DNA of 53,100 nucleotides. It comes from Lachnospiraceae bacterium (lineage in GTDB: Bacteria > Bacillota > Clostridia > Lachnospirales > Lachnospiraceae). The translations under genes were made by a program, and so were the position numbers. Under the pieces are notes generated by a model. That model saw nothing but the letters and a program-made list of their open reading frames with translations. It was not told the origin of the DNA and did no database searches. Shown in pieces: positions 16,011-26,205 of this stretch. The stretch lies in assembly GCA_022766245.1 (NCBI GenBank), contig JALEPL010000017.1, positions 1-53,100 on the forward strand, in the 5' to 3' direction. The stretch's first letter is position 1. Every line of letters begins with the position of its first letter.

Positions 16011-17756
16011 TTACAATCTCTCGATTCCCTCCAACACATGCCGGTATTTTTCCAGCATCTGCGAATGATTTTCCTGCAGAATGCTCTCATTCTCTACTTC
16101 TGCTGCCTTCTGCAGCATCTCCGCCATATCTCCCAGCTCTGAAAATCCCAGTGTGCGGGATACTCCTTTCAAAGCGTGAATCACGACAGTATAGTTCTTC
16201 CAGTCCTTTTTTTCATAAAGCTCTATTAGCTTCTGCAGTTTATTATCATTTGCGAAATCGCGCAACAATTCCAGATAAAATTCTTCACTTCCACCACAGA
16301 ATCCCAGTGCCTTCTCCACATCCAGTCCCGGTTCCCACTGTGTGAGGGCCTCTAGTCCTCCCCCTTTTGCAATGTCCTCTTTTCCCTGCATTTCATTCTG
16401 CACCACTTCCGTCACCTTTTCCCCTTCCTCATCCGTATATTGAATCAAATTCTCCGGCAGATACCGAAGCAGCATATTTTCCAGTTGTACATGGTCAATT
16501 GGCTTCGACAGATAATCGCAAAAGCCCTCTTTTAAATACATTTCCCGCATACCGCTCAAGGCATTGGCCGTCAACATTACCACCGGTGTATGCAGATTGA
16601 GATTATCCGTCATACGACACATGAAATGATAGGTCTCAATGCCATCCAGATCCGGCATCATGTGATCCATAAAAATCAAATCATAATGTTTTTCCCGCAC
16701 CAGATTCAGACACTGTCTTCCCCCGGAAGCCAGATCCACCTGGACCTTATTATACTTTAACAGATTCTGAAATACTTTCAGATTCATTTCCACGTCATCC
16801 ACCACCAGAATATGCGCCTGCTCAGCCACAAACTGCCTTCTGCTGTGCTCCTTACGTTTACTCTGCTGCTTCTGGTGAATATTAAATGTACCAATGGGCG
16901 TATCATCGGAAATCTCCTGTGGCAGCTCCACCGTAAAAACAGTTCCCTTTCCATAACAGCTCTTGACGTCTATAGAGCCCTGCATCATATCCACCAGTTT
17001 TTTGGTGATGGCCAGTCCCAGGCCGGTTCCCTCGATACTACGATTCCGTCCCAAATCAAACCGCTCAAATTTCCGAAACAGATGCTCTACATTCTCCTGA
17101 GTCATTCCGATGCCCGTATCCTCCACCTGCAGACACAACCGGTGGTTTTCTCCCGTACATACACCGCTCAGGCGAATCATCACTTCCCCACGATCTGTAT
17201 ACTTCACTGCATTGGTCAAAAGGTTGATTAAGATCTGGCGAACCCGCACCATATCTCCCACCAGCCGGGTGGGCAGCGTCTCCTCACACTGTACCGTAAG
17301 CCGCAGCCCCTTTTCCTGCGCGCGCGACAATATCATATTGTAGCTGTCCACAATCAGAGAAGTGATTTCATATTCCTCTGCTACCAGCTCCATCTTACCT
17401 GCCTCAATCTTTGAGATATCCAGAATATCGTTTACAATGGCAAGCAGTGCGCGGGCGGAATTAGAGGCATTCACCGCATATTCTAAAATCTGTTCATCCT
17501 CGGATTCACGGAGAATCATCTCGTTCATTCCGATAATGGCATTGATGGGTGTGCGAATTTCATGGGACATCTGGGAGAGGAACTCAGACTTACTCTTATT
17601 TGCCTTACGGGCCTCCATACACTTTTCATATACCACCTTAGACATGTCATCAATGCTCTGTTCCTGTTCAACCAGTTCCACGGTTGCCGGGGCATTGCCC
17701 ATCCCCGGATAACCCAAAAGAACTACCACAGTCAGAAAAAGCGGCATAAAAATCAT
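16011..17756 (-). CDS. Hybrid sensor histidine kinase with receiver and HPt domains, probably N-terminally truncated
   Basis: The 581-aa membrane-associated phosphorelay kinase begins with one hydrophobic segment (about 3-17) and a short linker. HisKA follows, with the phospho-His at about H65 in SHEIRTP. The HATPase has an N-box (LTNAVKYT), DTGIGM and GTGLGL. The receiver has its Asp at about D364 in FMDHMMPD and its Lys in SKPID. A C-terminal HPt has its His at about 526 in HALKG. Such kinases normally have several membrane spans and a sensor domain, and this ATG has no good ribosome binding site. The frame stays open without a start for 14 codons upstream, until a TGA. It lies 16 nt after a broken kinase-like gene, so a fusion or deletion has probably removed its front. 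Confidence 0.85.
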   Translation of the reverse strand: MIFMPLFLTVVVLLGYPGMGNAPATVELVEQEQSIDDMSKVVYEKCMEARKANKSKSEFLSQMSHEIRTPINAIIGMNEMILRESEDEQILEYAVNASNSARALLAIVNDILDISKIEAGKMELVAEEYEITSLIVDSYNMILSRAQEKGLRLTVQCEETLPTRLVGDMVRVRQILINLLTNAVKYTDRGEVMIRLSGVCTGENHRLCLQVEDTGIGMTQENVEHLFRKFERFDLGRNRSIEGTGLGLAITKKLVDMMQGSIDVKSCYGKGTVFTVELPQEISDDTPIGTFNIHQKQQSKRKEHSRRQFVAEQAHILVVDDVEMNLKVFQNLLKYNKVQVDLASGGRQCLNLVREKHYDLIFMDHMMPDLDGIETYHFMCRMTDNLNLHTPVVMLTANALSGMREMYLKEGFCDYLSKPIDHVQLENMLLRYLPENLIQYTDEEGEKVTEVVQNEMQGKEDIAKGGGLEALTQWEPGLDVEKALGFCGGSEEFYLELLRDFANDNKLQKLIELYEKKDWKNYTVVIHALKGVSRTLGFSELGDMAEMLQKAAEVENESILQENHSQMLEKYRHVLEGIERL

Positions 17757-17772
17757 CAGATAATCATAAATC

Positions 17773-18396
17773 CTATAACTGCGAAAGGGCAGTCCACTCC
17801 CGAACTCCTCTGATCAGTTCTCCATCCTGATTAATCAGAACTTCCCCGCCATCTTCCCTGCGAATTTTGATAAAACTTGTTTTTTCCACCTCAGATACCT
17901 TTTCCAGATATTTGTAATTCTTTTTTATCAGAGCAATCATAACCGGGATACAGGTAAGACTTGGCCGCTGTTTAATCAAACGAAATCCTGCCTTTCCATC
18001 CGTCGCCTCCGAATGGTCAAAAAAGTACATATTGCCGCCCAGCACATGACCATTGCCCCAAAAAAGTTCTGCGAAATACCTTGATGAAATCGTTGGTCAG
18101 TCCGCAGGGAAAAAACGCAATCTCCACATCCTCGAAACTGTCAAATCCATTAAGCATATTTCGCATGGTTCCGGAACCGCCGCAGCAGTAAAAACGAAGC
18201 TTCTCGTCCTCAAAAATTTCCCGAATCTGCCGAACCAGTTCGCCCTCCTCCCCGGCACGGCGGGTGTTAAATACGAAATAGTGCAGGTCTGGTATTTCTT
18301 TTAACTTTTTTCTAAGTCCATCTGCAAAGGTTCTCTTTCCCGCATAGGAGTTAATCAAAAAAAATGTGTATCATAGCCTCTCATTCTCTGTGACAT
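17773..18396 (-). pseudogene. Broken diacylglycerol-kinase-like gene
   Basis: Two fragments in different frames look like pieces of a DAGK/YegS-type lipid kinase. The first has LINSYAGKRT, the nucleotide-loop block CCGGSGT and PCGLTNDFIKVF. The second has GNGHVLGGNMYFF...ATDGKAGF and ends INQDGELIRG. Two frame breaks are visible. An 8-T run (18357-18364) puts a TGA before the first fragment when reading from the ATG at 18396; nine Ts would keep the frame. A second shift lies at TTTTTTGGGG near 18050. About 80 residues normally found between the two parts of the fold are missing. It starts 13 nt after the HD-GYP gene, so it was once cotranscribed. The family assignment rests on motifs only. 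Confidence 0.6.
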
Positions 18397-18409
18397 CTGC
18401 TTCACCGCT

Positions 18410-21400
18410 CTATTCTGAAAGAATGGCATGAAGAATCTCTTTTAACACTGCGGGCATAAATGGCTTTGTCACAAACTCCTCCACCCCCAGTGCTCTGCCT
18501 CGTTCCAGCTCCAGTGCATTCTTATCTGCTGTCATAAACACCACCGGTACGTCGCTCTTTTCCCGGATATGTACCAATGTCTCATATCCATCCATGCCTG
18601 GCATACGCACATCCAAAAGCACCAGATCCATGCTTTCCCGTTCCAGAATCTCCAGTGCTTCCTGGCCGCTTCCTGCTCTATGTAACTGATAGTGCGACTC
18701 ATCCTTCAAGGCAAATTCCACCAGTTTTAAGTTCATGGGTTCATCATCCACTGTCAGGATATGTTTGATCATAGAATCTGCCTGTTTCATAAGATATTCT
18801 TTATCCTCCTCTATCATCTGCAGCATAATATCCGCAATCTTCGGGTCAAACTGGGTTCCCCTGCCCTTTTCAATCTCCTTACGCACCACTTCCTGTGGCA
18901 GTGCGTCACGATAGCTCCGGTTGCTTGCCATGGCATCGTAGGCATCCGCCACCCCGACGATACGGGCGATTTCCGGAATATTCTCACCGGATAGACCATT
19001 GGGATATCCTTTTCCATCATATCTCTCATGGTGGAAACGGGCTGCATCTGCAAAGAGATGATCCTCAGAGATAGTTCTCAAAATATGGTAGCCGGTAACC
19101 GGATGAAGCTTGATCATTTCATATTCTTCGTCGGTGGGCTTTCCCGGTTTATTGATAATCTCCTCCGGGATACGGATTTTTCCCACGTCATGCAACAGTC
19201 CGGCACTGTAGATTTCTTCCTGTTCCCACTCCTCTTTTCCCATGCGCTGTGCTATCATCTTGGAATACATGGCCACACGCTTGGAATGTCCACAGGTATA
19301 ACGATCCTTTGCATCCACCGTCTCACTGAGTGCATTCACCGTCTTTGTCAAAAGCTCCTCCTTGATCTTCTGTTGGTTCCTCAGAACTTCGGTCTGCTCC
19401 GCTACTTTTTCCTTCAGCATCTCTGCAAAATCTTCCAGTTTCTTTTTCTCCCGGAAATGTTCCACAATTATGACGATGGACCAGATAATAAAGCCTCCCG
19501 TCTCAAAAAGCACCAGTATCAAATAAAAACTATACCAGTTCTGTTCCCACATCTGCGGCTCTTTCACCAGTTTATACATCTGTTCCTCCAGAAGATTTCT
19601 TCCGGAGCTATCATAAATCTGTAACCGGATCAGGTAGGTTCCGGCCGAAACATTATTTAATTGTATGGGATTCAGAGAATTGAAGGAAACTGCCTCTGTC
19701 TCCTCCTCATTTCCATCCAAAAAGAACTTCACTTTCACATCTGACAATGTATAGTTCTTAACGGACGGCTGCACCACAATCCGCCTTGTTTCCGCAGGAA
19801 TCTGATAAACGCCATCCTGTTCTGACACTGTCTGTCCGTCGCAGATAACCTCCTCAATTCCATAATGGTATTTCATGGTTTTCATCCATTTATTCTGCGA
19901 AAACTGCATCACGCCATCGTTGCAGCAAAAATACAGTGCACCATCTTCCGATACGAAATTCCACGAATTAGCAGTGATTCCGGAACCAAGACCACTCTGT
20001 GCATTATACAGCGTCGTATACATATCCTCGTTGGAGCACAGTTCCTCCACATCCACTACATAGATTCCGGCAGAAGATAACACATAGGCCTGATCCTGAT
20101 CGATCACAATATCATAGTTGTTATAGTAAGGAAAATGTTCCAAAACAGTGATTTTTTCATCCATCAGGCACAGGGAATTTCCGGTAACCACCAGCATGCC
20201 CCATTCACAGGGAACCAGTCTGAGGATCACGTTGGAGGACAGCCCATCCTCCGAGGTGAGATTCCCCGTGATTTTCCCATCCGAAATAAGAAAGATACCT
20301 GCACCATCACTTCCTGCATAGAGTACACCATCCTCCTCCACCAGGGAGAGAATCTGTGAATTGACCAGACCATCCTGCTTCGTCAGATTCCCCACCACCA
20401 TCTCATCTTCGATGAAGTAGATTCCGTCCGCCGTTCCCACTGCCAGACTTCCATTCGATAGTTCCGTCATACATCGGGTGCGGTCACTGGTCACCAGTGG
20501 CTCCTGTCCACAGGTATAGGTACGCAGTGCTTTCTCACCATCCGCGCACACCAGTCCGTTATCACCATAGGTACAGATCCACAATCGGTTCTGACTATCC
20601 ACAAACAGGGAGCGGATCCGATCTCCATCCAGCATCTCTGTCAATTCATTCTCCCGTGCATTTCCCTGGGCATCCAGGATGACCAGACCACTGTCTGTTC
20701 CGCAGTAGAGGCTGTCGCCATACAGAACCACAGCATTGGTGACTTCCCCCTCCACTCCTGCATAGGTAAACAGATTAAAAAAGGGGGACTGGGACAACCG
20801 CAAAACACCGTATCTGGAAGAAGCCACCCACATATTTCCCTGATAGTCCTCGTGGATGTCCTCAAAAGAAGCATGAAAATTCTCCAGTTCCTGCGCATGA
20901 TAGGTTCCATCCTGGGTCAGATATCCAAATCCGTTTTCCCCACAGATCCAGATCTGACCTTCTTCGTTTTCCTCAATTTTCCGTATATTCTGTACCGGAG
21001 CTGCAAAGTGGTTTTTCAGGCTGATTCCGCTCTTATTCACGTCCAGTATGTAGAGATCTTCTCCGGAAGTGCCCACAGCCAACCCCACACTGGTAGATGC
21101 GACGCAGTTATAAAAGACATCCGCATTACTGCCTCCGATACTCGCACAGATCTCACCATTCTCAATTACAAACAGCTCCCCGTTATTGTCTATACAGACC
21201 AGAGATTTTCCATCTCCCGCCATGGACAACACGTATTCCCGTTCCACATTGACGATTTCAATCTGATCCATGCTATCCATCCGGCAAATCTTGTCCGTGG
21301 TGCCCACGTACATATATCCATCCTCGCCCTCATAGAAACAACGGATTGAATCGGATGACAGTCCATTTGAAGTGTCAAAATAGGAAAACTCCCCATTCTC

Positions 21401-22336
21401 ATACCGGGCAATTCCATCGTCATTGGTGCCAATCCACAGTCTTCCCATAGAGTCACACAGCATGGCGGTAACACTGGCGATTCCACTGTCCTTCATAAAG
21501 GTAAACGTCACACCATCATAGCGGGTCAGTCCCGCATAGCTTCCAATCCAAATATAGCCATCCTCCGTCTCTGCAATGGCATTGGCTTCCGATGACATCA
21601 TACCATTCTGATTATTATAAATCTGTGCCCGATACTGTCTCTCATTGTCCTGATTGATGGCTGCACATATCTGTTCTGCCGGGCATAACAGTGAGGTGAC
21701 CAGAATCACCAACAGACACCCTGCCATCACACCATCAGTCCCAGCCTTTTTTCCCTTTTTTGTTTTTCTACTTTCTGAAATTGCCCGTTTGATTCCCCGG
21801 ATTAGGAAAAATGCCAGTATCATACAGATCTGCTTATCCAGGATTTCCACCACAAACTCACCGGCCAGCGCCGCAGTTCCCCTCCGGATTCCATACCAGT
21901 CCAGCATATCCACCAGTGCATCCCCCCAGCGATTGCCGGAGTAGCCATCATACAGCAGAATATTGAGCGGTGTGGAGACCACCACGCTGCAGATCCCCAG
22001 CCAGAAGCTGGAAAAAACTGCCGCACGTATCTTCTCCAGATATCCTCTCCTGCACAAAATCCACAACAAAACAGCCGAAACTACACTGGTAATGATATAA
22101 ACCAATGTCATTCTGTCATACAGGGCAAAAATCACATTGTTCATCGCACCCACCAGGATAGCTCCGGGCAGACCCAAAAAATATGACGCCACGCATGTAC
22201 CCTGCATATCCAGCCAGATAGGCAGACCAAATTCCGCCGCCACATATTTTCCTATCAGATTCAATACAACACATAAAACAAACAAAATAATCCTCTGTCC
22301 CATTGACACTTTTATCTTCTGTTGCATATCGTTCAC
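18410..22336 (-). CDS. Membrane sensor with beta-propeller, HD-GYP phosphodiesterase and C-terminal receiver
   Basis: This 1308-aa signalling protein starts at a GTG after AAAGGAG. Order of parts: a five- to six-span membrane domain (about 14-225) resembling ECF-transporter S or sensor modules; an extracytoplasmic two-component-regulator propeller of many DGxxWIGT-like repeats (about 230-770); a Y_Y_Y-type Ig fold; one membrane span (about 890-915); a coiled coil; an HD-GYP domain (HDVGK at about 1048-1052, HHERYDGKGYPNG at about 1098-1110); and a receiver with Asp at about 1242 in LLDVRMPG and Lys in TKPF. HD-GYP enzymes hydrolyse cyclic di-GMP. The terminal receiver could take phosphate from the HPt of the kinase encoded downstream. 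Sugars are the usual guess for such propellers; no ligand is shown here. Confidence 0.88.
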   Translation of the reverse strand: MNDMQQKIKVSMGQRIILFVLCVVLNLIGKYVAAEFGLPIWLDMQGTCVASYFLGLPGAILVGAMNNVIFALYDRMTLVYIITSVVSAVLLWILCRRGYLEKIRAAVFSSFWLGICSVVVSTPLNILLYDGYSGNRWGDALVDMLDWYGIRRGTAALAGEFVVEILDKQICMILAFFLIRGIKRAISESRKTKKGKKAGTDGVMAGCLLVILVTSLLCPAEQICAAINQDNERQYRAQIYNNQNGMMSSEANAIAETEDGYIWIGSYAGLTRYDGVTFTFMKDSGIASVTAMLCDSMGRLWIGTNDDGIARYENGEFSYFDTSNGLSSDSIRCFYEGEDGYMYVGTTDKICRMDSMDQIEIVNVEREYVLSMAGDGKSLVCIDNNGELFVIENGEICASIGGSNADVFYNCVASTSVGLAVGTSGEDLYILDVNKSGISLKNHFAAPVQNIRKIEENEEGQIWICGENGFGYLTQDGTYHAQELENFHASFEDIHEDYQGNMWVASSRYGVLRLSQSPFFNLFTYAGVEGEVTNAVVLYGDSLYCGTDSGLVILDAQGNARENELTEMLDGDRIRSLFVDSQNRLWICTYGDNGLVCADGEKALRTYTCGQEPLVTSDRTRCMTELSNGSLAVGTADGIYFIEDEMVVGNLTKQDGLVNSQILSLVEEDGVLYAGSDGAGIFLISDGKITGNLTSEDGLSSNVILRLVPCEWGMLVVTGNSLCLMDEKITVLEHFPYYNNYDIVIDQDQAYVLSSAGIYVVDVEELCSNEDMYTTLYNAQSGLGSGITANSWNFVSEDGALYFCCNDGVMQFSQNKWMKTMKYHYGIEEVICDGQTVSEQDGVYQIPAETRRIVVQPSVKNYTLSDVKVKFFLDGNEEETEAVSFNSLNPIQLNNVSAGTYLIRLQIYDSSGRNLLEEQMYKLVKEPQMWEQNWYSFYLILVLFETGGFIIWSIVIIVEHFREKKKLEDFAEMLKEKVAEQTEVLRNQQKIKEELLTKTVNALSETVDAKDRYTCGHSKRVAMYSKMIAQRMGKEEWEQEEIYSAGLLHDVGKIRIPEEIINKPGKPTDEEYEMIKLHPVTGYHILRTISEDHLFADAARFHHERYDGKGYPNGLSGENIPEIARIVGVADAYDAMASNRSYRDALPQEVVRKEIEKGRGTQFDPKIADIMLQMIEEDKEYLMKQADSMIKHILTVDDEPMNLKLVEFALKDESHYQLHRAGSGQEALEILERESMDLVLLDVRMPGMDGYETLVHIREKSDVPVVFMTADKNALELERGRALGVEEFVTKPFMPAVLKEILHAILSE

Positions 22337-22474
22337 GACAATGCTCCTTTCCTGATGGAAATTTGATTATACGATAATTACAATTATTTACATGTTATCA
22401 TGTTTTCAACTTTTGGAAAATACCTTTTTGGATAGATTTTGTAGTAATTTATATGATAAAATGGTAAACTTTTT

Positions 22475-22501
22475 GTAACTGTAAATGTACTGAACAGATA
22501 C
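22475..22501 (-). repeat. Dispersed 27-bp hairpin element, copy 2
   Basis: On the minus strand it reads GTATCTGT-TCAGTACATTT-ACAGTTAC, in the divergent gap between the HD-GYP gene and ansA, ending 28 bp before the ansA start. The stem is 8 bp with one imperfect pair. It would lie in or near the ansA leader. Confidence 0.75.
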
Positions 22502-22529
22502 GTATTTATCAAAAAATGAGGGAGATAAT

Positions 22530-23537
22530 ATGTTAAAAATATTAGTGATCTTTACTGGAGGAACCATCGGAAGTACGAAACAGAACCAGTGGATTTCTAC
22601 AGACAGTCAGATGAACCACGTATTGATAGAAAAATATCAGGAAAATGCCCACCGCAGCGTGACATTCACCTGCCAAAATCCATTCACTCTGCTCAGTGAG
22701 GATATGACCGGTGAATCCCTGCATCAGCTGGGTGCCTTCGTGCTGGAAAATTCCTCCCGGGAATACGATGGCATCATCATCACCCACGGCAGTGACACCA
22801 TCCAGTATTCTGCCGCCATGCTCAGTTATGCGCTGGGAAACATCCCATTGCCGATTCTTTTGGTATGCAGCAATTATGTACTGGATGATCCTCGGGCAAA
22901 TGGAATGGCAAATTTCGCTGCAGCAGTTGATTTCATCGCCTCTTCCGCTGGAAATGGTGTCTTTGTCCCCTATCGAAATGCAGATGGAAATATCATCATT
23001 CATCGGGGAACAAGGATTTTGCCTCATCTTCCCTACCAGGATGATCTGGTAAGCATTCTGGACCAATATTATGGCAGGATGGAATCCAATGGTCATTTTC
23101 AGCCCAATCCGAACGTTCAGCCCGGTAACGGGAAATTCTGTGCGCTATGCCTTCCCCCACAGGCCGGTTCCCATATTCTTCGGCTGTGGCCCTACCCGGG
23201 CTCCGCTTATCCCATGCTGACCGAGCCTTATCCTGCTGCCATTCTTTTGGACACCTACCACTCCGGAACGCTGTGCAGCGCAACTCCCGGGATGAAAGAT
23301 TTTTTTACACAGGCATGGAAGCTGCAGATTCCCGTTTTTCTCACCGGAGCCAACATCGAGGCGGACTATGACAGTGTAAAAGCCTGGAACGAACTCCATA
23401 TTATCACTCTGCCCCAGGCTTCTCCCATTGCCATGTATATGAAATTATGGATGCTGCTTTCCACCTTCCCGGATATAGACCGGGAATCTCTGGCACAGCA
23501 TATGAATACCTCCATGCAGGGGGATCTTATTTCGTAG
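22530..23537 (+). CDS. ansA: L-asparaginase (type I-like)
   Basis: This enzyme hydrolyses asparagine to aspartate and ammonia. It is 335 aa, normal for the bacterial asparaginase family. There is no signal peptide, so it is probably cytoplasmic. The first catalytic motif TGGTIGS is at residues 9-15 and the second, THGSDT, at 85-90, supplying the two Thr and the Asp of the active site. The ATG follows GAGGGAGATA. It stands alone on the plus strand between minus-strand genes, and its end overlaps the convergent lacI-type gene by 11 bp. Confidence 0.92.
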   Translation: MLKILVIFTGGTIGSTKQNQWISTDSQMNHVLIEKYQENAHRSVTFTCQNPFTLLSEDMTGESLHQLGAFVLENSSREYDGIIITHGSDTIQYSAAMLSYALGNIPLPILLVCSNYVLDDPRANGMANFAAAVDFIASSAGNGVFVPYRNADGNIIIHRGTRILPHLPYQDDLVSILDQYYGRMESNGHFQPNPNVQPGNGKFCALCLPPQAGSHILRLWPYPGSAYPMLTEPYPAAILLDTYHSGTLCSATPGMKDFFTQAWKLQIPVFLTGANIEADYDSVKAWNELHIITLPQASPIAMYMKLWMLLSTFPDIDRESLAQHMNTSMQGDLIS

Positions 23538-24522
23538 AATCCTTTAAGACCACATCATAGCCGGGCAGCACCCTGCTCTCCACCTCCATACCCTCAATCA
23601 TATCGATCAGAGTACGGATGGCTACCCGTCCTTCCTCCTTCACATCAAAATCCAGAGAAGTGATGCTGGGAATATGGTTTTCCAACACAGTGCTGTTAAA
23701 ATAGGATGCCACCTTCATATCCTCCGGAATACATATATGCTCCTTCTTCAGTTTATTTAATACATTGACGCAGATTCCATCGTCCATGCAGGCAATGCAA
23801 TCCACATTTCTCTGTAAAATCAAATCCACTGCATTTTCCACCATCATAGGCGTGTCCTGATTTAAGAATACAAGTTCATTTTGAACCGGAATTCCCAGCT
23901 CGGCATGTGCATCCAGATAGCCCTTCAAACGACTCTGGGTCACCACATAGTTCTCACTTCCTCCCACCAGCGCAATCCGTTTCATCTTCTTCATCAACAG
24001 AATGGATGTCATTTCTTTGCATGCTTCACGGTGATTCTGATCGATCTGGATTACTTTTTTGTAATGGGTACTTCCCACTGCCACAAAGGGAATCCCTCTG
24101 CCGGAGAGAAGCCGGACTACCTTATCCTCCACCAGTGTACGCATCAATACGATTCCGTCCACCTTTCGGTTAGAAACAATCCGCTCCAGATGACTCATGT
24201 CCACATTATCACAAACGGTCAAAAGAAGATCATATTCCAGGGCAGAAGACATCTCGTGCATTCCCACCAGACAGTTCTGAAAAAAGGGAAAATCCACCAG
24301 GCAGTAATCGGTAGGCATGACCACAGCAAGATTGAATGTGCGGGACTTTGCCAACCCTTGTGCAATCACATTTGGCTTATAATCATGTTCCTCTATATAA
24401 TCCATCACCCGTTTTCTTGTTGCCTCTCCGATGCGCCCTTTTCCGGAAATAGCCCGGGAAACCGTAGTCTTCGATACTCCTAACGCCTCTGCCACATCTG
24501 TAATCGTTATATTTTTATCCAT
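23527..24522 (-). CDS. LacI-family transcriptional regulator
   Basis: The 331-aa regulator has an N-terminal LacI helix-turn-helix (ITDVAEALGVSKTTVSRAIS, about 7-26) and the hinge helix around NVIAQGLAKSR. A periplasmic-binding-protein-like effector domain follows, as usual for sugar-responsive repressors. The effector cannot be told from sequence alone. The start overlaps the end of the L,D-transpeptidase gene by 8 nt (ATGGATAA), with GAGGAACAGG as ribosome binding site, so the two are translationally coupled. That is an odd pair, because no sugar genes adjoin. Confidence 0.93.
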   Translation of the reverse strand: MDKNITITDVAEALGVSKTTVSRAISGKGRIGEATRKRVMDYIEEHDYKPNVIAQGLAKSRTFNLAVVMPTDYCLVDFPFFQNCLVGMHEMSSALEYDLLLTVCDNVDMSHLERIVSNRKVDGIVLMRTLVEDKVVRLLSGRGIPFVAVGSTHYKKVIQIDQNHREACKEMTSILLMKKMKRIALVGGSENYVVTQSRLKGYLDAHAELGIPVQNELVFLNQDTPMMVENAVDLILQRNVDCIACMDDGICVNVLNKLKKEHICIPEDMKVASYFNSTVLENHIPSITSLDFDVKEEGRVAIRTLIDMIEGMEVESRVLPGYDVVLKDSTK

Positions 24523-26134
24523 CCTGTTCCTCCTTCAACTGTTCCAATTCTTTTTCTGCGTCATGCAGCACTGACAATCCGGTCACATAGGGTTTCGCAG
24601 TATCTGACAATGCATCATACTGCTTACGGATATCCTCAATGAGAGACTCCTTGTCCAGTGTAACAGTTCCGATTCGCTTGATGGCATCATCCACTTCTGC
24701 TGCCGCATCCTGGTCCAGCCCCAAAGCCGACTCTGTTCCCTCCAGTTCATATACTACCACAGGATATCCCGCCTCGACATTCTCATATATTTTCTGTGCT
24801 GCACTTTCAGGCAGATTGACACAGCCATGAGAGCCGGAACGCTTATAGATTGTACCGCCAAATGTCGTTCTCCAGCTTGCATCATGCATGCCCACATTAT
24901 TGTTAAAAGGAATCCAGTAGTTTACCTTTGAAGTGTAATTATCCCCACGCAAAGTAGCATCCTTTGCCTTGTAGGTCACCCTGTAGGTGCCGGTGGGAGT
25001 AGCATTGCCCTTGGAAGGATTCCCTGACACAAAATCGCTTTCCACAATCAGTTTTCCATCCTTATAGAAAAATAGGTGTTGCGCAGTGATGTTGATTTCC
25101 ACATAGGTACTTCCGTAATCATTGTCCCCATGTGAATTCGCCGTCTGCACATAGACCGGTTCCCGCTTCACCGGATTTCCTGCATCCAGATCGGCCAGAA
25201 TCATCTCCTTCTCCGCTTCCTTATCCACCTGCCATCCATAGCTTCCCCCACAGACTGTGATTGTCTCTCCATAAGAAGTCGTAAACTCCCGGTTCGTGTA
25301 GATGGTATTATATGATTCTGCCAGTTCCTTCACAAAAGCAGACAGACTTCCCCCATCCACACTCACCTGATAATTCTCATCCACAGACAGCCATTGTGCG
25401 ATCCGGTCGGAATCCAGAACAATATGCTCCTCCAGACCTGTATAGGTAATCTCTGTAGCGACGTACTGGTTCATCGTCTCCAGTGCCTCCTCAAAGACTG
25501 CATCCTTCTCTGTTACCACCGGATTCAGATAACACCCCGTTTTGCTTAAATCCAGACTTTCCTCCAGTGTGCTTACTGCCTCCCGGACTCTGCGCAAAAA
25601 ATTCCCCTCATTGATAACGGTTCCATAAACCGCCTTCTGCACCTGATATTCACCATCTTCGTAATTCAGTATTTTGGCATTTTCCGAAGGAACCCAGTCA
25701 TTTCTATCCATGCAGGAAAGTTCTTCCAGCACAGCGTCCAGCTTATCCTCATCAAACTCCACCACTGTACCCATCTTATAATCCTTAGGCGAAAACAGAT
25801 AATACGGCCAGGCAAAACCATTTTGCGCCTTCACCAGATTCTCCAACTGATTGTCAAATGCCGGTTCCATATCGATACTCTGTCCGGTGACTTCCTCTGT
25901 CACTTTACCGCGTTCCTTTAAAATCAGCCGATAATTCTCCACCTGCTCCCGCAAATTATTCTGTGCTCGCTGCACAGATGCAGCAGACACCCCAACACCA
26001 TTAATCGTTGTTCGAAAGAAGAAATGTCCCTGAAAATATATGCCAAATCCAATATACAGGATAAAAATGACCAAAGTACCAATTCCTGCTGCAATCCCGA
26101 TTTTTTTTCCTCTCTGACTGCCCGATATTTTCAT
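24515..26134 (-). CDS. L,D-transpeptidase (YkuD) with peptidoglycan-binding-like N-terminal domains
   Basis: This cell-wall enzyme makes 3-3 crosslinks or attaches proteins to peptidoglycan. From the ATG at 26134 (after AAAGGAAG) it is 539 aa; longer in-frame starts up to 26224 lack a binding site. A single membrane anchor lies at about 12-32, with the bulk outside. Residues of about 55-310 carry two VanW/YoaR-like putative peptidoglycan-binding segments. The YkuD domain (about 330-460) has the catalytic SHGCVN (about 434-439), preceded by the conserved HD of MHDASW. The last 80 residues are charged helices. It is upstream of and coupled to the LacI-type gene. Confidence 0.92.
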   Translation of the reverse strand: MKISGSQRGKKIGIAAGIGTLVIFILYIGFGIYFQGHFFFRTTINGVGVSAASVQRAQNNLREQVENYRLILKERGKVTEEVTGQSIDMEPAFDNQLENLVKAQNGFAWPYYLFSPKDYKMGTVVEFDEDKLDAVLEELSCMDRNDWVPSENAKILNYEDGEYQVQKAVYGTVINEGNFLRRVREAVSTLEESLDLSKTGCYLNPVVTEKDAVFEEALETMNQYVATEITYTGLEEHIVLDSDRIAQWLSVDENYQVSVDGGSLSAFVKELAESYNTIYTNREFTTSYGETITVCGGSYGWQVDKEAEKEMILADLDAGNPVKREPVYVQTANSHGDNDYGSTYVEINITAQHLFFYKDGKLIVESDFVSGNPSKGNATPTGTYRVTYKAKDATLRGDNYTSKVNYWIPFNNNVGMHDASWRTTFGGTIYKRSGSHGCVNLPESAAQKIYENVEAGYPVVVYELEGTESALGLDQDAAAEVDDAIKRIGTVTLDKESLIEDIRKQYDALSDTAKPYVTGLSVLHDAEKELEQLKEEQDG

Positions 26135-26205
26135 TCTACTTCCTTTCTCATCCAATGATAGTTTCATCCTACGGAATGTTTTATGCTTTGTCAACTTTTT
26201 CATAT

